The notes beneath the pieces are model-generated. The model saw only the letters and a list, made by a program, of their open reading frames with translations, searched no databases and was not told the DNA's origin. A DNA stretch of 64,000 nucleotides from positions 1-64,000 of IMG/VR virus record IMGVR_UViG_3300027833_000044. The stretch is one strand, 5' to 3'. The DNA is from a virus. Shown piece after piece: positions 23,618 to 30,781 of the stretch. Every line of letters starts with the position of its first letter. The stretch's first letter is position 1. The translations under genes were made by a program, and so were the position numbers.

Positions 23618-23824
23618 ATGACTATGCCTGATGAACGGTATCATGCCCTCAAGAGAACTGCAACCTTTCTAAAAGAATTGCAGAACCCTCACGGTAGATA
23701 CAAAAGAGATAACATAACTGAGATACGTAAGATGGCATCAAATTGCCTTCGACACTACCCTTGGGATATGTATCTAGATGACCTTGCGGAAATTGCCCCT
23801 CACATTTTGGAAAACCCTAAATAA
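23618..23824 (+). CDS. Small early protein, unknown
   Basis: This 68-residue protein is directly downstream of 23066 with no spacer. It is largely helical (YHALKRTATFLKELQN, ITEIRKMASNCLRHYP, MYLDDLAEIAPHIL). No family is recognised. The stop TAA overlaps an ATG, but the next gene probably starts 12 nt later. Confidence 0.6.
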   Translation: MTMPDERYHALKRTATFLKELQNPHGRYKRDNITEIRKMASNCLRHYPWDMYLDDLAEIAPHILENPK

Positions 23825-23835
23825 TGGAGAATGAA

Positions 23836-24090
23836 ATGAAATACCAAGAAATCGTTGACACCTTACGTGAAGGTGTAGTGAACTTATCGTTTACAAAAGT
23901 AAAAGATGGAGAAGTTCGTAATATGAGAGCGACACTGGTATCCGAACAGATACCACAGGACAAGATGCCTAAGACTGACGCTAATGCAAATACTGAGAAG
24001 AACCAAGTTGCGGTTCGTGTATTTGACTTAGATTTACAGGACTGGCGTTCATTCCGTGTAGATTCGCTCTTGACATTTAATGCAGGATAA
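23836..24090 (+). CDS. WYL_2/DUF2693-like SH3-fold protein
   Basis: Start chosen at ATG 23836, because GGAG at 23827-23830 lies 5-6 nt upstream; ATG 23824 would add four residues. The 84-residue protein reads VNLSFTKVKDGEVRNMRATL, then VAVRVFDLDLQDWRSFRVDSL, the pattern of phage SH3-barrel proteins in the WYL_2 group (F-T-K...R-x-M-x-A-T-L and V-F-D-x-x-x-x-W-R-S-F-R). These are thought to bind nucleic acid or proteins. The next promoter overlaps its last codons. Confidence 0.7.
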   Translation: MKYQEIVDTLREGVVNLSFTKVKDGEVRNMRATLVSEQIPQDKMPKTDANANTEKNQVAVRVFDLDLQDWRSFRVDSLLTFNAG

Positions 24091-24098
24091 GTTATAAT
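24070..24098 (+). promoter_or_regulatory. Consensus sigma70 promoter directly before ATG
   Basis: TTGACA 24070-24075, 17-bp spacer, TATAAT 24093-24098. The ATG at 24106 is 8 nt past the -10 box, so the predicted transcript begins on or within 1-2 nt of the start codon. Confidence 0.88.
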
Positions 24099-24105
24099 AC
24101 ACACT

Positions 24106-24756
24106 ATGGTCAAAAAACTAACAGCAGCAGAGAAAGCAAAGAAAACCAGAGAAGCGAAGAAACTCGCCTCTCTGAAAGAACTTGGTTTCGAACGTAAGAA
24201 AGTCAAACGCACACGCAAACCTATGTCTGAAGAACAAAGGGAAGCAGCGATTGAACGACTTGCAAAAGCACGTGCTGCACGTGGGGCAGATGGAAGTAAA
24301 TCCGTTCACAGGGATATACGAGATTTGCCAGAAGACCATTTCTTGCATTGGAAAAAGGTCAAAGAATGGCTTAAGTGTAATCAAGACCAACTCAAGGGAA
24401 TGAAAGGATATAAGAATTCAAAGAACTCAAAAGAACGTGCAGAGTACATTGACCTTAATACCTACATAACTAACATGAAGAGATATCTATCTCAAGGTGT
24501 ATGGTTAGATTTCCGTTATGGTGAACAACGTGAGGGACGTATCCAAAAGGTGTGTGTCGCAATGGCATACTATCCTGATGGGACTCCCAAACGTCAATAC
24601 AATTGTTGGTATCCTGATATCGCACAAGTCTGGACTAGGGAACTTGAAGAAGAGTTCGCAAAAGATTCAGACTATGCTAATCAATTTAAATTGGAAAAAC
24701 CTCCAGTTCCAGACGTTATAAATAATGAGGAAGAGGATATAGAAGATGAAGATTGA
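24106..24756 (+). CDS. Conserved unknown protein with basic N-terminal helix
   Basis: The 216-residue protein begins with a Lys/Ala/Glu-rich coiled helix (KKLTAAEKAKKTREAKKLA) and a basic linker, followed by a globular C-terminus with KVKEWLKCNQDQLKG, GVWLDFRYGEQREG and NCWYPDIAQVWTRELEEEF. It ends in a very acidic tail (INNEEEDIEDED). It lies where T4 keeps genes 59/33, but I see no similarity to the gp59 helicase loader. A nucleic-acid-binding role is possible. The transcript appears leaderless. Confidence 0.65.
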   Translation: MVKKLTAAEKAKKTREAKKLASLKELGFERKKVKRTRKPMSEEQREAAIERLAKARAARGADGSKSVHRDIRDLPEDHFLHWKKVKEWLKCNQDQLKGMKGYKNSKNSKERAEYIDLNTYITNMKRYLSQGVWLDFRYGEQREGRIQKVCVAMAYYPDGTPKRQYNCWYPDIAQVWTRELEEEFAKDSDYANQFKLEKPPVPDVINNEEEDIEDED

Positions 24757-25021
24757 TATGATTATTGGTGGAGTGGATTCCTCAGAAGAAGAATCTAACT
24801 TCATGAACAAGAAGAAATTTACACGTATGGTAGAAGACTGTGTGCGAACAAAGTCTATGACATATATGGATACGGTTGTTTATCTGTGTGAACAGAACAA
24901 CTTAGAGATTGAGGATGTCAAGAAATATATTTCGACATCTGTCAAAGAGAAGATTGAGTTTGAAGCAATGAAGCTTAACTTTCTCGAAAAGGGTGGTGAC
25001 CTTTCCCTAAATAAAGGTTGA
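24746..25021 (+). CDS. 33: gp33-like late transcription co-activator
   Basis: The 91-residue protein has FTRMVEDCVRTKSMTYMDTVVYLCEQNNLEIEDVKKYISTSVKEKIEFEAMKLNFL when read in pieces, which follows the layout of T4 gp33 (hydrophobic-helix, MSYLEA-like, ENNLE-like, then I-K-E-K-I-x-x-E-A). gp33 bridges RNA polymerase and the sliding clamp to activate TATAAATA promoters, consistent with the many such promoters here. It overlaps the upstream gene by 11 nt and lies directly before gene 32, as in T4-type order. Confidence 0.75.
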   Translation: MKIDMIIGGVDSSEEESNFMNKKKFTRMVEDCVRTKSMTYMDTVVYLCEQNNLEIEDVKKYISTSVKEKIEFEAMKLNFLEKGGDLSLNKG

Positions 25022-25046
25022 CATTACTTGATTGTAGTGTTATAAT
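25018..25046 (+). promoter_or_regulatory. Consensus sigma70 promoter of gene 32
   Basis: TTGACA 25018-25023 (overlapping the gp33 stop), 17-bp spacer, TATAAT 25041-25046. It gives a leader of about 57 nt before ATG 25110, which has CGGAG as ribosome site. Confidence 0.88.
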
Positions 25047-25109
25047 ACTAAACTATATTATGAATAATGTGGATAAACTAAAATACGCAAATATACGGAG
25101 AATATAAAT

Positions 25110-26027
25110 ATGTCTTTTGCAAACTTAAAAACCAATCGTACCGATGTGTCCAAACTGGCAAATGCCGCACAGGAAATGTCTGGTACAAAACAAACCAACA
25201 AATACGAAGATACTCGTTTCTGGAAACCTACTGTCGATGACAGCGGTAACGGATATGCAGTTGTTCGTTTTCTTCCTGCCGCAGAAGGGTCAGAATTACC
25301 ATGGGTAAGATACTTTGACCATTTCTTTAAAGGGCCAACAGGTCAATGGTACGTTGAGAAGTCTCTGACTACTCTAGGTAACAATGACCCAGTGAGTGAA
25401 TATAACTCACGTCTTTGGAACACAGGCATCGATGAAGACAAAGAAACTGCACGTAGACAGAAGCGTAGACTTCATTATGTTGCAAACATCATGGTCATTA
25501 GTGACCCTTCTAATCCTGCTAACGAAGGTAAAGTATTCCTTTACGACTTCGGTAAGAAAATCTTTGATAAGGTTATGGATAAGATGCAACCTGAATTTCC
25601 AGGCGAAGAACCAATCAATCCATTCGATTTTTGGAGTGGTGCGGACTTTCAACTGAAGATTCGTAATGTTGCGGGTTACAGGAACTATGATAAGTCGGAG
25701 TTCAAATCCCCTGCGGCATTGTTCGAAGGTGACGAGACTAGACTAGAAGCAACATACAATCAGTTACATGATTCAAGTGAGTTTGCTGATACTGGTTCAT
25801 ACAAATCTTATGACGAACTGAAAAGTCGTTTAGAGGTTGTACTGGGTCAATCTACTGGTTCGGGTTCAACGGTAAAGAATGATTCTTTAACACAGACTGC
25901 GGAAGTAGTTAGTGCTAAAGAACAAGAACCACAAGTTCTTGCATCTGCACCAGAACCTACTATCACAGCTTCAACTGACGAAGATGATACTTTATCATAC
26001 TTTGCGAAGTTAGCTGCTGAGGACTAA
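25110..26027 (+). CDS. 32: Single-stranded DNA-binding protein gp32
   Basis: The 305-residue protein follows gp32 throughout: an N-terminal basic self-association segment (residues 1-20), [36 protein letters not shown], a [28 protein letters not shown] core and an acidic C-terminal tail (about 245-305) for partner binding. In T4 the core holds a zinc site (His64, Cys77, Cys87, Cys90). Here the corresponding region ([16 protein letters not shown]) has no Cys, so the zinc site is missing. It coats ssDNA in replication and recombination. Strong early promoter, GGAG ribosome site. Confidence 0.9.
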   Translation: [305 protein letters not shown]

Positions 26028-26033
26028 TCCTCA
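26018..26033 (+). other. Small hairpin over the gene 32 stop codon
   Basis: TGAGGA-CTAA-TCCTCA: a six-pair stem with the stop codon in the loop. It lies 11 nt before the main terminator and may help protect the 3' end or slow termination. Confidence 0.45.
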
Positions 26034-26043
26034 ACAAGGATGG

Positions 26044-26073
26044 AAAAGGGGACTCTTCGGAGTCCCTTTTTTT
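26044..26073. terminator. Bidirectional terminator with TTCG tetraloop
   Basis: GGGACTC-TTCG-GAGTCCC (26049-26066) with an A run before and seven T after. It ends the gene 32 transcript and, read from the other strand, the gp29-IscU-IscA transcript; its T run overlaps the IscA stop codon. Confidence 0.9.
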
Positions 26074-26401
26074 ATGGGAGAGGGTCGAATCCTATTGAAA
26101 CACCGCATCCACAGGACGAAACTTCTTTAGGGTTTATTATCTTGAAGTATTCGTTAAGACCTTCTTTAGTCCAATCTAGAGTACACTCTTCTAAGTAAGG
26201 TAATGACTCTTCATTAATAACTATACTAAACTTACCATAGTCGAATGCAACATCGTCTTCGTTAGACTCATCTGCATATTCGATAACATATTCAAAACCA
26301 ACGCATCCACCTGAAGTAACACCAAGACGTATTAACTTCATATGTCTGTCTTCGGTTCTCTGAATACATTTCTGTACTGCTGCGTCTGTTATTTCAATCA
26401 C
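26072..26401 (-). CDS. A-type Fe-S carrier (IscA/ErpA/HesB-like)
   Basis: The 109-residue protein has the three conserved cysteines: C33 in SGGCVGFEY and C97/C99 in SSCGCGVSIGF. The surrounding strands match the A-type carrier fold. These proteins accept iron or [Fe-S] clusters from IscU and deliver them to target proteins. Its gene overlaps iscU by 4 nt and sits at the end of a late tail operon. HesB-type genes are known in marine phages; a neighbouring IscU is less usual. Confidence 0.92.
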   Translation of the reverse strand: MIEITDAAVQKCIQRTEDRHMKLIRLGVTSGGCVGFEYVIEYADESNEDDVAFDYGKFSIVINEESLPYLEECTLDWTKEGLNEYFKIINPKEVSSCGCGVSIGFDPLP

Positions 26402-26877
26402 TCTATGAAGTCCTCTCGTTCGAGTGGTGGATTATTATGACCTATCATTGATTGGTCTAGGATAGGATGTGTGTAGTCCTTTTCGTTCTTTGTCTCATAG
26501 TCTACCATCGCTTGTTTGATAGCATCTTCTGCTAGTACACTACAATGTAATTTGATTGGGGGCAATTGTAGTGCATCTGCGATATCTTTGTCTTTGATTA
26601 GTTTTGCTTCCTCGACTGTCTTACCCATCATCATGTCTACGAACAATGACGAAGATGCAATTGCACTTCCACATCCGTAAGTCTTGAATTTTACATCGAT
26701 GATTTTATCTTCATCGTCAAGTAAGAGTTGTAGTTGCATGACATCACCACATGCGGGAGCACCCGCAAGTCCTGTCGCAACCTTGGGGTCTTTTCTATCT
26801 AAACTTCCAACGGAATGTTTTTGAGGATTTGCAAGAACGGCTTCGAATCGTTTTACTACTTCTTCTGAATATGCCAT
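26398..26877 (-). CDS. iscU: Fe-S cluster scaffold protein IscU-like
   Basis: The 159-residue protein carries the scaffold ligands C43 and D45 (GAPACGDVMQL), C69 (TYGCGSAIASSS) and H111-C112 (LPPIKLHCSVLAEDAI). The Leu-Pro-Pro-x-Lys segment is the HscA/HscB-binding motif. About 25 extra residues at the C-terminus (YTHPILDQSMIGHNNPPLER) extend beyond typical IscU. The ATG overlaps the stop of gp29 by one base (TAATG), so it is translated together with the tape-measure protein. A cluster for a phage or virion protein is a likely purpose. Confidence 0.92.
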   Translation of the reverse strand: MAYSEEVVKRFEAVLANPQKHSVGSLDRKDPKVATGLAGAPACGDVMQLQLLLDDEDKIIDVKFKTYGCGSAIASSSLFVDMMMGKTVEEAKLIKDKDIADALQLPPIKLHCSVLAEDAIKQAMVDYETKNEKDYTHPILDQSMIGHNNPPLEREDFIE

Positions 26878-28544
26878 TATGCAACCCTGTCTAAGTCATC
26901 TGTAGCGGGTGAAGAGTCACCATACACTGCTTGACTACTTGAGTTAGTTGTGTTAGTTGTTGTTGATGGTGCAATCACTGTATTACCCGCAGATTGTTTT
27001 GCTTGGAGTTCTTCTAGTGCAGTCTGGAGTTTCATTATACGTTCTTCCGTAAACTTTGCACCTTTACTGTCACCACGACCTTGTTCATTATATGTACTCA
27101 TACGGTCTTGATTAATTTTTAGGTGTCTCTTGTAACGTTCTTCGGTTGCTGCCATTATATCTTGTTCAGACTTAGGAGCTCTTTTTGTTTCTTTATAATC
27201 AAATCCGTCTTCGTCTGTGCCTCTCATTTCATGAAAGTCATCATCCTGAACCATAACTTTGGGTTGAGGTGTTGGTTTAACAACATCTTTCTCTACTTGA
27301 GGTTTTACTCTACCTTGTTTGATTTCTTTTACTTCTGGTTCTTCTTCGTCACCACCAAATCCAAAGAATGATGCAATCTTACTAGCGACACCACCAATTG
27401 CATTCTTGACCCAGTCAATCGCACCATTAAATACTGACGCAATTCCCATGAACAAGTCCATGATACCATCTTTGAAACTAAACGAGTCTAGTATTTCAGA
27501 GAAGTTTTCGAATCCTAGTTTACCCGCAATCCATGAGATAGCAGCTTTCAATAGGTCAAGTGGCATACCAATTAGTCCACCAAGGACACCACCGACTGCA
27601 CCAAGGATACCACCAAGGATACCTTCTTCAGCGAATCCAGAGATTGCACCTTTGATACCATCAATGATACCCATTATTAAAGTAAGAGGTGCGAAGATTA
27701 CTCGACCTAGTGATTTGAATATTGTAAAGACAGGTGACAATGCACCTTTCAATGCACTAAATGTTCCACCGAATATTTTAAAAGCACCAAGGAAAGACTT
27801 AATTCCACTACCAATTCTTGAGAATATTCCACCCACTGCTTTTGAATCGCCACCAATAAGGTTTGTGAGAGGACGAAACATGTTTCCAATATTAGTCAAA
27901 CCACTTTTAAACGTGTTACCAATCTTATACATTCTCTTCATGAAGTTTGATGTACCAGTAACGGGTTTGCCATCAACACCCAATCCAACCATTGCATAGA
28001 TTGACTTTGATATTCCAGACATTGTTGTTCTTATTCTTAGAATAACATTACTCTTCATACCCATAAGTTTGGAAAGATTTGGGCCAAGTTTACCATCTGG
28101 TGTCAACCCAACCATCTTATATAACCCTGTTCGGAGTGTACTAGTGACAAGTTTAAATCCTTTTGTCATTTTTCCACCGACCAAGTCATCAAACATTTGA
28201 CCTAGAGCTAAAAGATATTTACCAAAACCTTGGGTTAAACCAACTGCAAGACCAGTAAGAGCAGCACCAATCGCACCAAGGAATCCCATAAGACCCATTC
28301 CTGCCGCATCTTTAAATCCCTGTACTCCTGCACCAAACTCATCTCTAGTAGGTTTCTTACCACCAACCTTTTCTCGTTTCTCTTCGAGTTTGTCGCCTGC
28401 CGCATTTGCCATAGATTTAAAGTATTGTGCAAAGGACTTATTCAGAGTAGCGAGTTCACTAATCTGTTTTTCGTCTCTCTTTTCACTTTTAATACCTTCA
28501 ATCTGAACTGCTTCAGTAAGGTGTGCTATGGTTAATTCTGCCAT
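26877..28544 (-). CDS. 29: Tail tape-measure protein (gp29-like, baseplate hub)
   Basis: The 555-residue protein has a charged helical N-terminus, a long middle rich in Gly/Ala hydrophobic helices (for example AAGMGLMGFLGAIGAALTG, and GGILGAVGGVLGGLIG), repeated M-V-G-L-x-x-D-G-K units, and a polar Ser/Thr C-terminus. Length is close to T4 gp29 (590), suggesting a tail slightly shorter than T4. It sits after gp26 and its extension, as expected for a tape measure following its chaperones. Tape-measure proteins fix tail length and are ejected during DNA delivery. Confidence 0.8.
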   Translation of the reverse strand: MAELTIAHLTEAVQIEGIKSEKRDEKQISELATLNKSFAQYFKSMANAAGDKLEEKREKVGGKKPTRDEFGAGVQGFKDAAGMGLMGFLGAIGAALTGLAVGLTQGFGKYLLALGQMFDDLVGGKMTKGFKLVTSTLRTGLYKMVGLTPDGKLGPNLSKLMGMKSNVILRIRTTMSGISKSIYAMVGLGVDGKPVTGTSNFMKRMYKIGNTFKSGLTNIGNMFRPLTNLIGGDSKAVGGIFSRIGSGIKSFLGAFKIFGGTFSALKGALSPVFTIFKSLGRVIFAPLTLIMGIIDGIKGAISGFAEEGILGGILGAVGGVLGGLIGMPLDLLKAAISWIAGKLGFENFSEILDSFSFKDGIMDLFMGIASVFNGAIDWVKNAIGGVASKIASFFGFGGDEEEPEVKEIKQGRVKPQVEKDVVKPTPQPKVMVQDDDFHEMRGTDEDGFDYKETKRAPKSEQDIMAATEERYKRHLKINQDRMSTYNEQGRGDSKGAKFTEERIMKLQTALEELQAKQSAGNTVIAPSTTTNTTNSSSQAVYGDSSPATDDLDRVA

Positions 28545-28548
28545 TGTC

Positions 28549-28734
28549 TTATCCGTTTTGGTTTTTCATTCGTTCTTCTTGTTCTTTAAGATATTCTTCT
28601 AGTAATACTAGGTAAATCTCCCTCTCCCATGGCATCATATGTTCTATGTCATACAATGAATAATTAAAGTGTTGCATTAAAGCAAAATTGGTCTTAAAAT
28701 GGTTGACCAAATTATCATGCGAGAGGCATATTAA
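28549..28734 (-). CDS. gp26 C-terminal extension in the -1 frame (probable frameshift product)
   Basis: After the eight-T run ending gp26, the -1 frame is open for 61 codons to TAA at 28549-28551, 4 nt before the tape-measure ATG. It encodes LVNHFKTNFALMQHFNYSL then DIEHMMPWEREIYLVLL and EEYLKEQEERMKNQNG, a helical domain I recall from marine T4-like tail-hub proteins. There is no start codon near its beginning; an internal ATG at 28675-28677 has no Shine-Dalgarno sequence and would give only 42 residues. A -1 shift on T-TTT-TTT would fuse it to gp26. Alternatively it is a separate gp51-like gene. Confidence 0.6.
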   Translation of the reverse strand, partial: LICLSHDNLVNHFKTNFALMQHFNYSLYDIEHMMPWEREIYLVLLEEYLKEQEERMKNQNG

Positions 28735-29441
28735 AAAAAATCTTGAAGACCCTCCAGAGTTACTTTATTCTCGAATCCACATTCGCAAGTGAATTCAACG
28801 TCTTTTTTCATTACTGGAACAGTCTTTAAAAACTCTCCAACTTTTGTAAACTGTATGTTTGTCATTGAATCAATAAACTCAGCCAGTTCTTTCTTACTTA
28901 CATCTGATACAAGGTGGTGTTCATCATCTGTCATGATTGAAATCATACAATCTTCAATCATCATGAATCCAAACTCCGCTTCGGAGACACCTTCACGGAA
29001 GTTCTTTACGAATCCATCGTAAGTAGGATATCTTAATTCAATAGAGATATCATCTGTAATCTGAACCACATTGTCTACATCTTCTTGTTTTGTAACTTCG
29101 AGAGACGATAAGTCAATATCAACGTCTGTCCTTTTGTCACATCCTTCATCTTCGCATTTAAAGTGTAGGGTTGATGATTCACCAACCGACTTACTACGAA
29201 TCTGAGTGAACATGTACTCAACATCAAATGTTGCAAGTTCGCTTGTTTTGATATCATCATTCACACATGCAACAACCGTGTCAACCATTGCCCTCATTGC
29301 CTGCTTTTGGTCTTGTGACTCAAACGCAGAGAGAAGAAGTTTCTCCTCTTTGACCAAGTATGGTCGGTACGTGACAACTTTGTCACTAGATGGAATCACC
29401 ATCTCATATTTTAGATTTTGATTTAACTTAGGTAGTGCCAT
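28731..29441 (-). CDS. 26: Baseplate hub protein gp26-like
   Basis: The 236-residue protein starts at ATG 29441, preceded by GGAGAATATA (a TTG 12 nt earlier is ignored). It begins MALPKLNQNLKYEMVIPS and follows the T4 gp26 baseplate family layout. It includes a zinc-finger-like pair of Cys pairs: CEDEGCDKR near residue 95 and CECGFENKVTLEGL near the C-terminus. gp26 is needed for assembly of the baseplate hub. It ends at TAA right after a run of eight T in the mRNA sense, where a frameshift extension begins. Confidence 0.75.
   Translation of the reverse strand: MALPKLNQNLKYEMVIPSSDKVVTYRPYLVKEEKLLLSAFESQDQKQAMRAMVDTVVACVNDDIKTSELATFDVEYMFTQIRSKSVGESSTLHFKCEDEGCDKRTDVDIDLSSLEVTKQEDVDNVVQITDDISIELRYPTYDGFVKNFREGVSEAEFGFMMIEDCMISIMTDDEHHLVSDVSKKELAEFIDSMTNIQFTKVGEFLKTVPVMKKDVEFTCECGFENKVTLEGLQDFF
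28733..28740 (-). other. Eight-T slippery run at the end of gp26
   Basis: The coding strand reads GAT-TTT-TTT-TAA. Pairing in the -1 frame is perfect (TTT-TTT to TTT-TTT), which is ideal for -1 ribosomal slippage and also prone to polymerase slippage. Confidence 0.6.
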
Positions 29442-29456
29442 TATATTCTCCAAATA

Positions 29457-30158
29457 TTATAAAAATTTCCTAATCAGTTCACCCGCAAGACCTTCAACAA
29501 AGTCGTTGCCCACACGGTCACCCTTTTTGGACTTCCAGTTCTTGTACGATAATTGTACCGTAACTTCAAGTAACTGTCCGTCATCACTCAACGCAATTTC
29601 ACTTAATGTTGTTGGGTATGCTTTATCTAGGACTAAAGTATAAGTGATATCGTCTCCGAATACCGCATTTAAGTCAAACTCACCCTGTGCAAGGTCGAGT
29701 GGCCCTAGTCTTGGTAATCTTCCACGTATAGAGGAAGGTATCTTACCAGAATCAAATAATTTCTTTTTCTTTATAGGGAAAGCAACACCCTTTTTAATGT
29801 GTTGTATAATAACTGGATGTGTGTAATCGTTAAAATACCCTACTTCTTTAGTATCTGAATTCACTGCTTGTGATTGCCACAATTCAAAGTACTCTCTTAC
29901 ACCCATGTCATTAAGACAATGAAACGTGAGTGTTACGTCTTCTACTGCATAACCATATGCAACTTTGGTTACGTCAAGACCCATAGGTCTTTCTGTAGAA
30001 AGGATTTGTCTGCCAGGCAATGACGCTGCTTTACATAACAAGTTTAAGTTACGTGCATCGCCCTTGATAGGTGGTAAGAAAATCTTATACAGATTTCCCA
30101 TTGCCAGTCCGCCACCAGAACCAACCGATGATTTAAAATCGTCAATACGAATTGCCAT
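29457..30158 (-). CDS. 54: Tail-tube-fold baseplate protein (gp54/gp19-like)
   Basis: The 233-residue protein starts MAIRIDDFKSSVG and has the tail-tube family pattern LYKIFLPP, LLCKAASLPGRQI, the Y-x-V-E-D-V-T-L-T-F-H strand and VREYFELWQSQ, which matches gp19/gp54-type tube proteins. Position next to gp26/gp29/gp48 favours gp54, the junction between baseplate and tail tube, rather than the main tube protein. ATG 30158 overlaps the previous gene by one base. It is read from the minus-strand late operon. Confidence 0.7.
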   Translation of the reverse strand: MAIRIDDFKSSVGSGGGLAMGNLYKIFLPPIKGDARNLNLLCKAASLPGRQILSTERPMGLDVTKVAYGYAVEDVTLTFHCLNDMGVREYFELWQSQAVNSDTKEVGYFNDYTHPVIIQHIKKGVAFPIKKKKLFDSGKIPSSIRGRLPRLGPLDLAQGEFDLNAVFGDDITYTLVLDKAYPTTLSEIALSDDGQLLEVTVQLSYKNWKSKKGDRVGNDFVEGLAGELIRKFL

Positions 30159-30751
30159 TAATCCTTACCTATACTTTGTCTTGAATCGTAGAACACCTTC
30201 TGTGAGTTTGCTTTACGGAACTGTGCAGTCGGTAAGAATGTTGCAATCTCCCACTCTGGAGCAGGGACTTCTGCAAACTTACTCTTGACATGTGAATTCA
30301 AGTAGTGTTTAAAACATGGTTTATAGTATCGCAATTTTGCAATACCTTGTAATCTCTTGTAAGTAATATTAAACTTTGCATCATCTGAGTTCTTACTTGA
30401 CGCAACTTCCATCAACGAATCCAACATCTTTGCACGAAGGATAGGTGGAAGGTAGTGAAGGTTAATTCCATAGAATCCACCCTCTGCTGGCCCGACCACG
30501 ATAATCAATGGGAATGCATCATAGTATGGAAGTTTATCTTTAGTCTTCGGGTCATAGAAGAACATTTGCATTGACCCGATAACACCTTGTTTCGCTCTTT
30601 GTTTTATCTGGTCTTCCTTCATTAACGCTTCACGATTAATGGAACGCATGTTGGATGCTTTCTTTCTGAACCATTCACGGGATTCCTTGGTACGGGGAGT
30701 AACTCCTGCACGGAATGCCTGTAGTTCTAGTCTGTTGAATATATTACTCAT
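30158..30751 (-). CDS. Conserved T4-like late protein, unknown
   Basis: The 197-residue protein has a basic helical N-terminus (NREALMKEDQIKQRAKQG), then MQMFFYDPKTKDKLPYYDAFPLI with FYGINLHYLPPILRAKMLDSL. I recall this D-K-L-P-Y-Y-D-x-F-P-L and N-L-H-Y-L-P-P pattern in marine T4-like phages with no named function; it lies beside head-completion and hub genes, so it is probably a virion or assembly protein. The ATG is the predicted +1 of a late promoter (TATAAATA-GAACT-ATG). Confidence 0.7.
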   Translation of the reverse strand: MSNIFNRLELQAFRAGVTPRTKESREWFRKKASNMRSINREALMKEDQIKQRAKQGVIGSMQMFFYDPKTKDKLPYYDAFPLIIVVGPAEGGFYGINLHYLPPILRAKMLDSLMEVASSKNSDDAKFNITYKRLQGIAKLRYYKPCFKHYLNSHVKSKFAEVPAPEWEIATFLPTAQFRKANSQKVFYDSRQSIGKD

Positions 30752-30756
30752 AGTTC

Positions 30757-30764
30757 TATTTATA
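30757..30764 (-). promoter_or_regulatory. Late promoter (TATAAATA), start site at ATG of 30751
   Basis: On the minus strand: GG-TATAAATA-GAACT-ATG. +1 falls on the A of the start codon by T4 spacing. There is no Shine-Dalgarno sequence at normal distance. Confidence 0.72.
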
Positions 30765-30781
30765 CCAATTTTACTTCAATT

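Noticed and set aside
25103-25110. TATAAATA before gp32
   Set aside because: It overlaps the gp32 ATG and would start transcription inside the gene; more likely the A/T spacer after the GGAG ribosome site.
27319-27999. 226-codon open frame on the plus strand opposite the tape-measure gene
   Set aside because: Antisense shadow of gp29; Pro/Ile-rich low-complexity protein, no ribosome site, and both ends inside a well supported gene.
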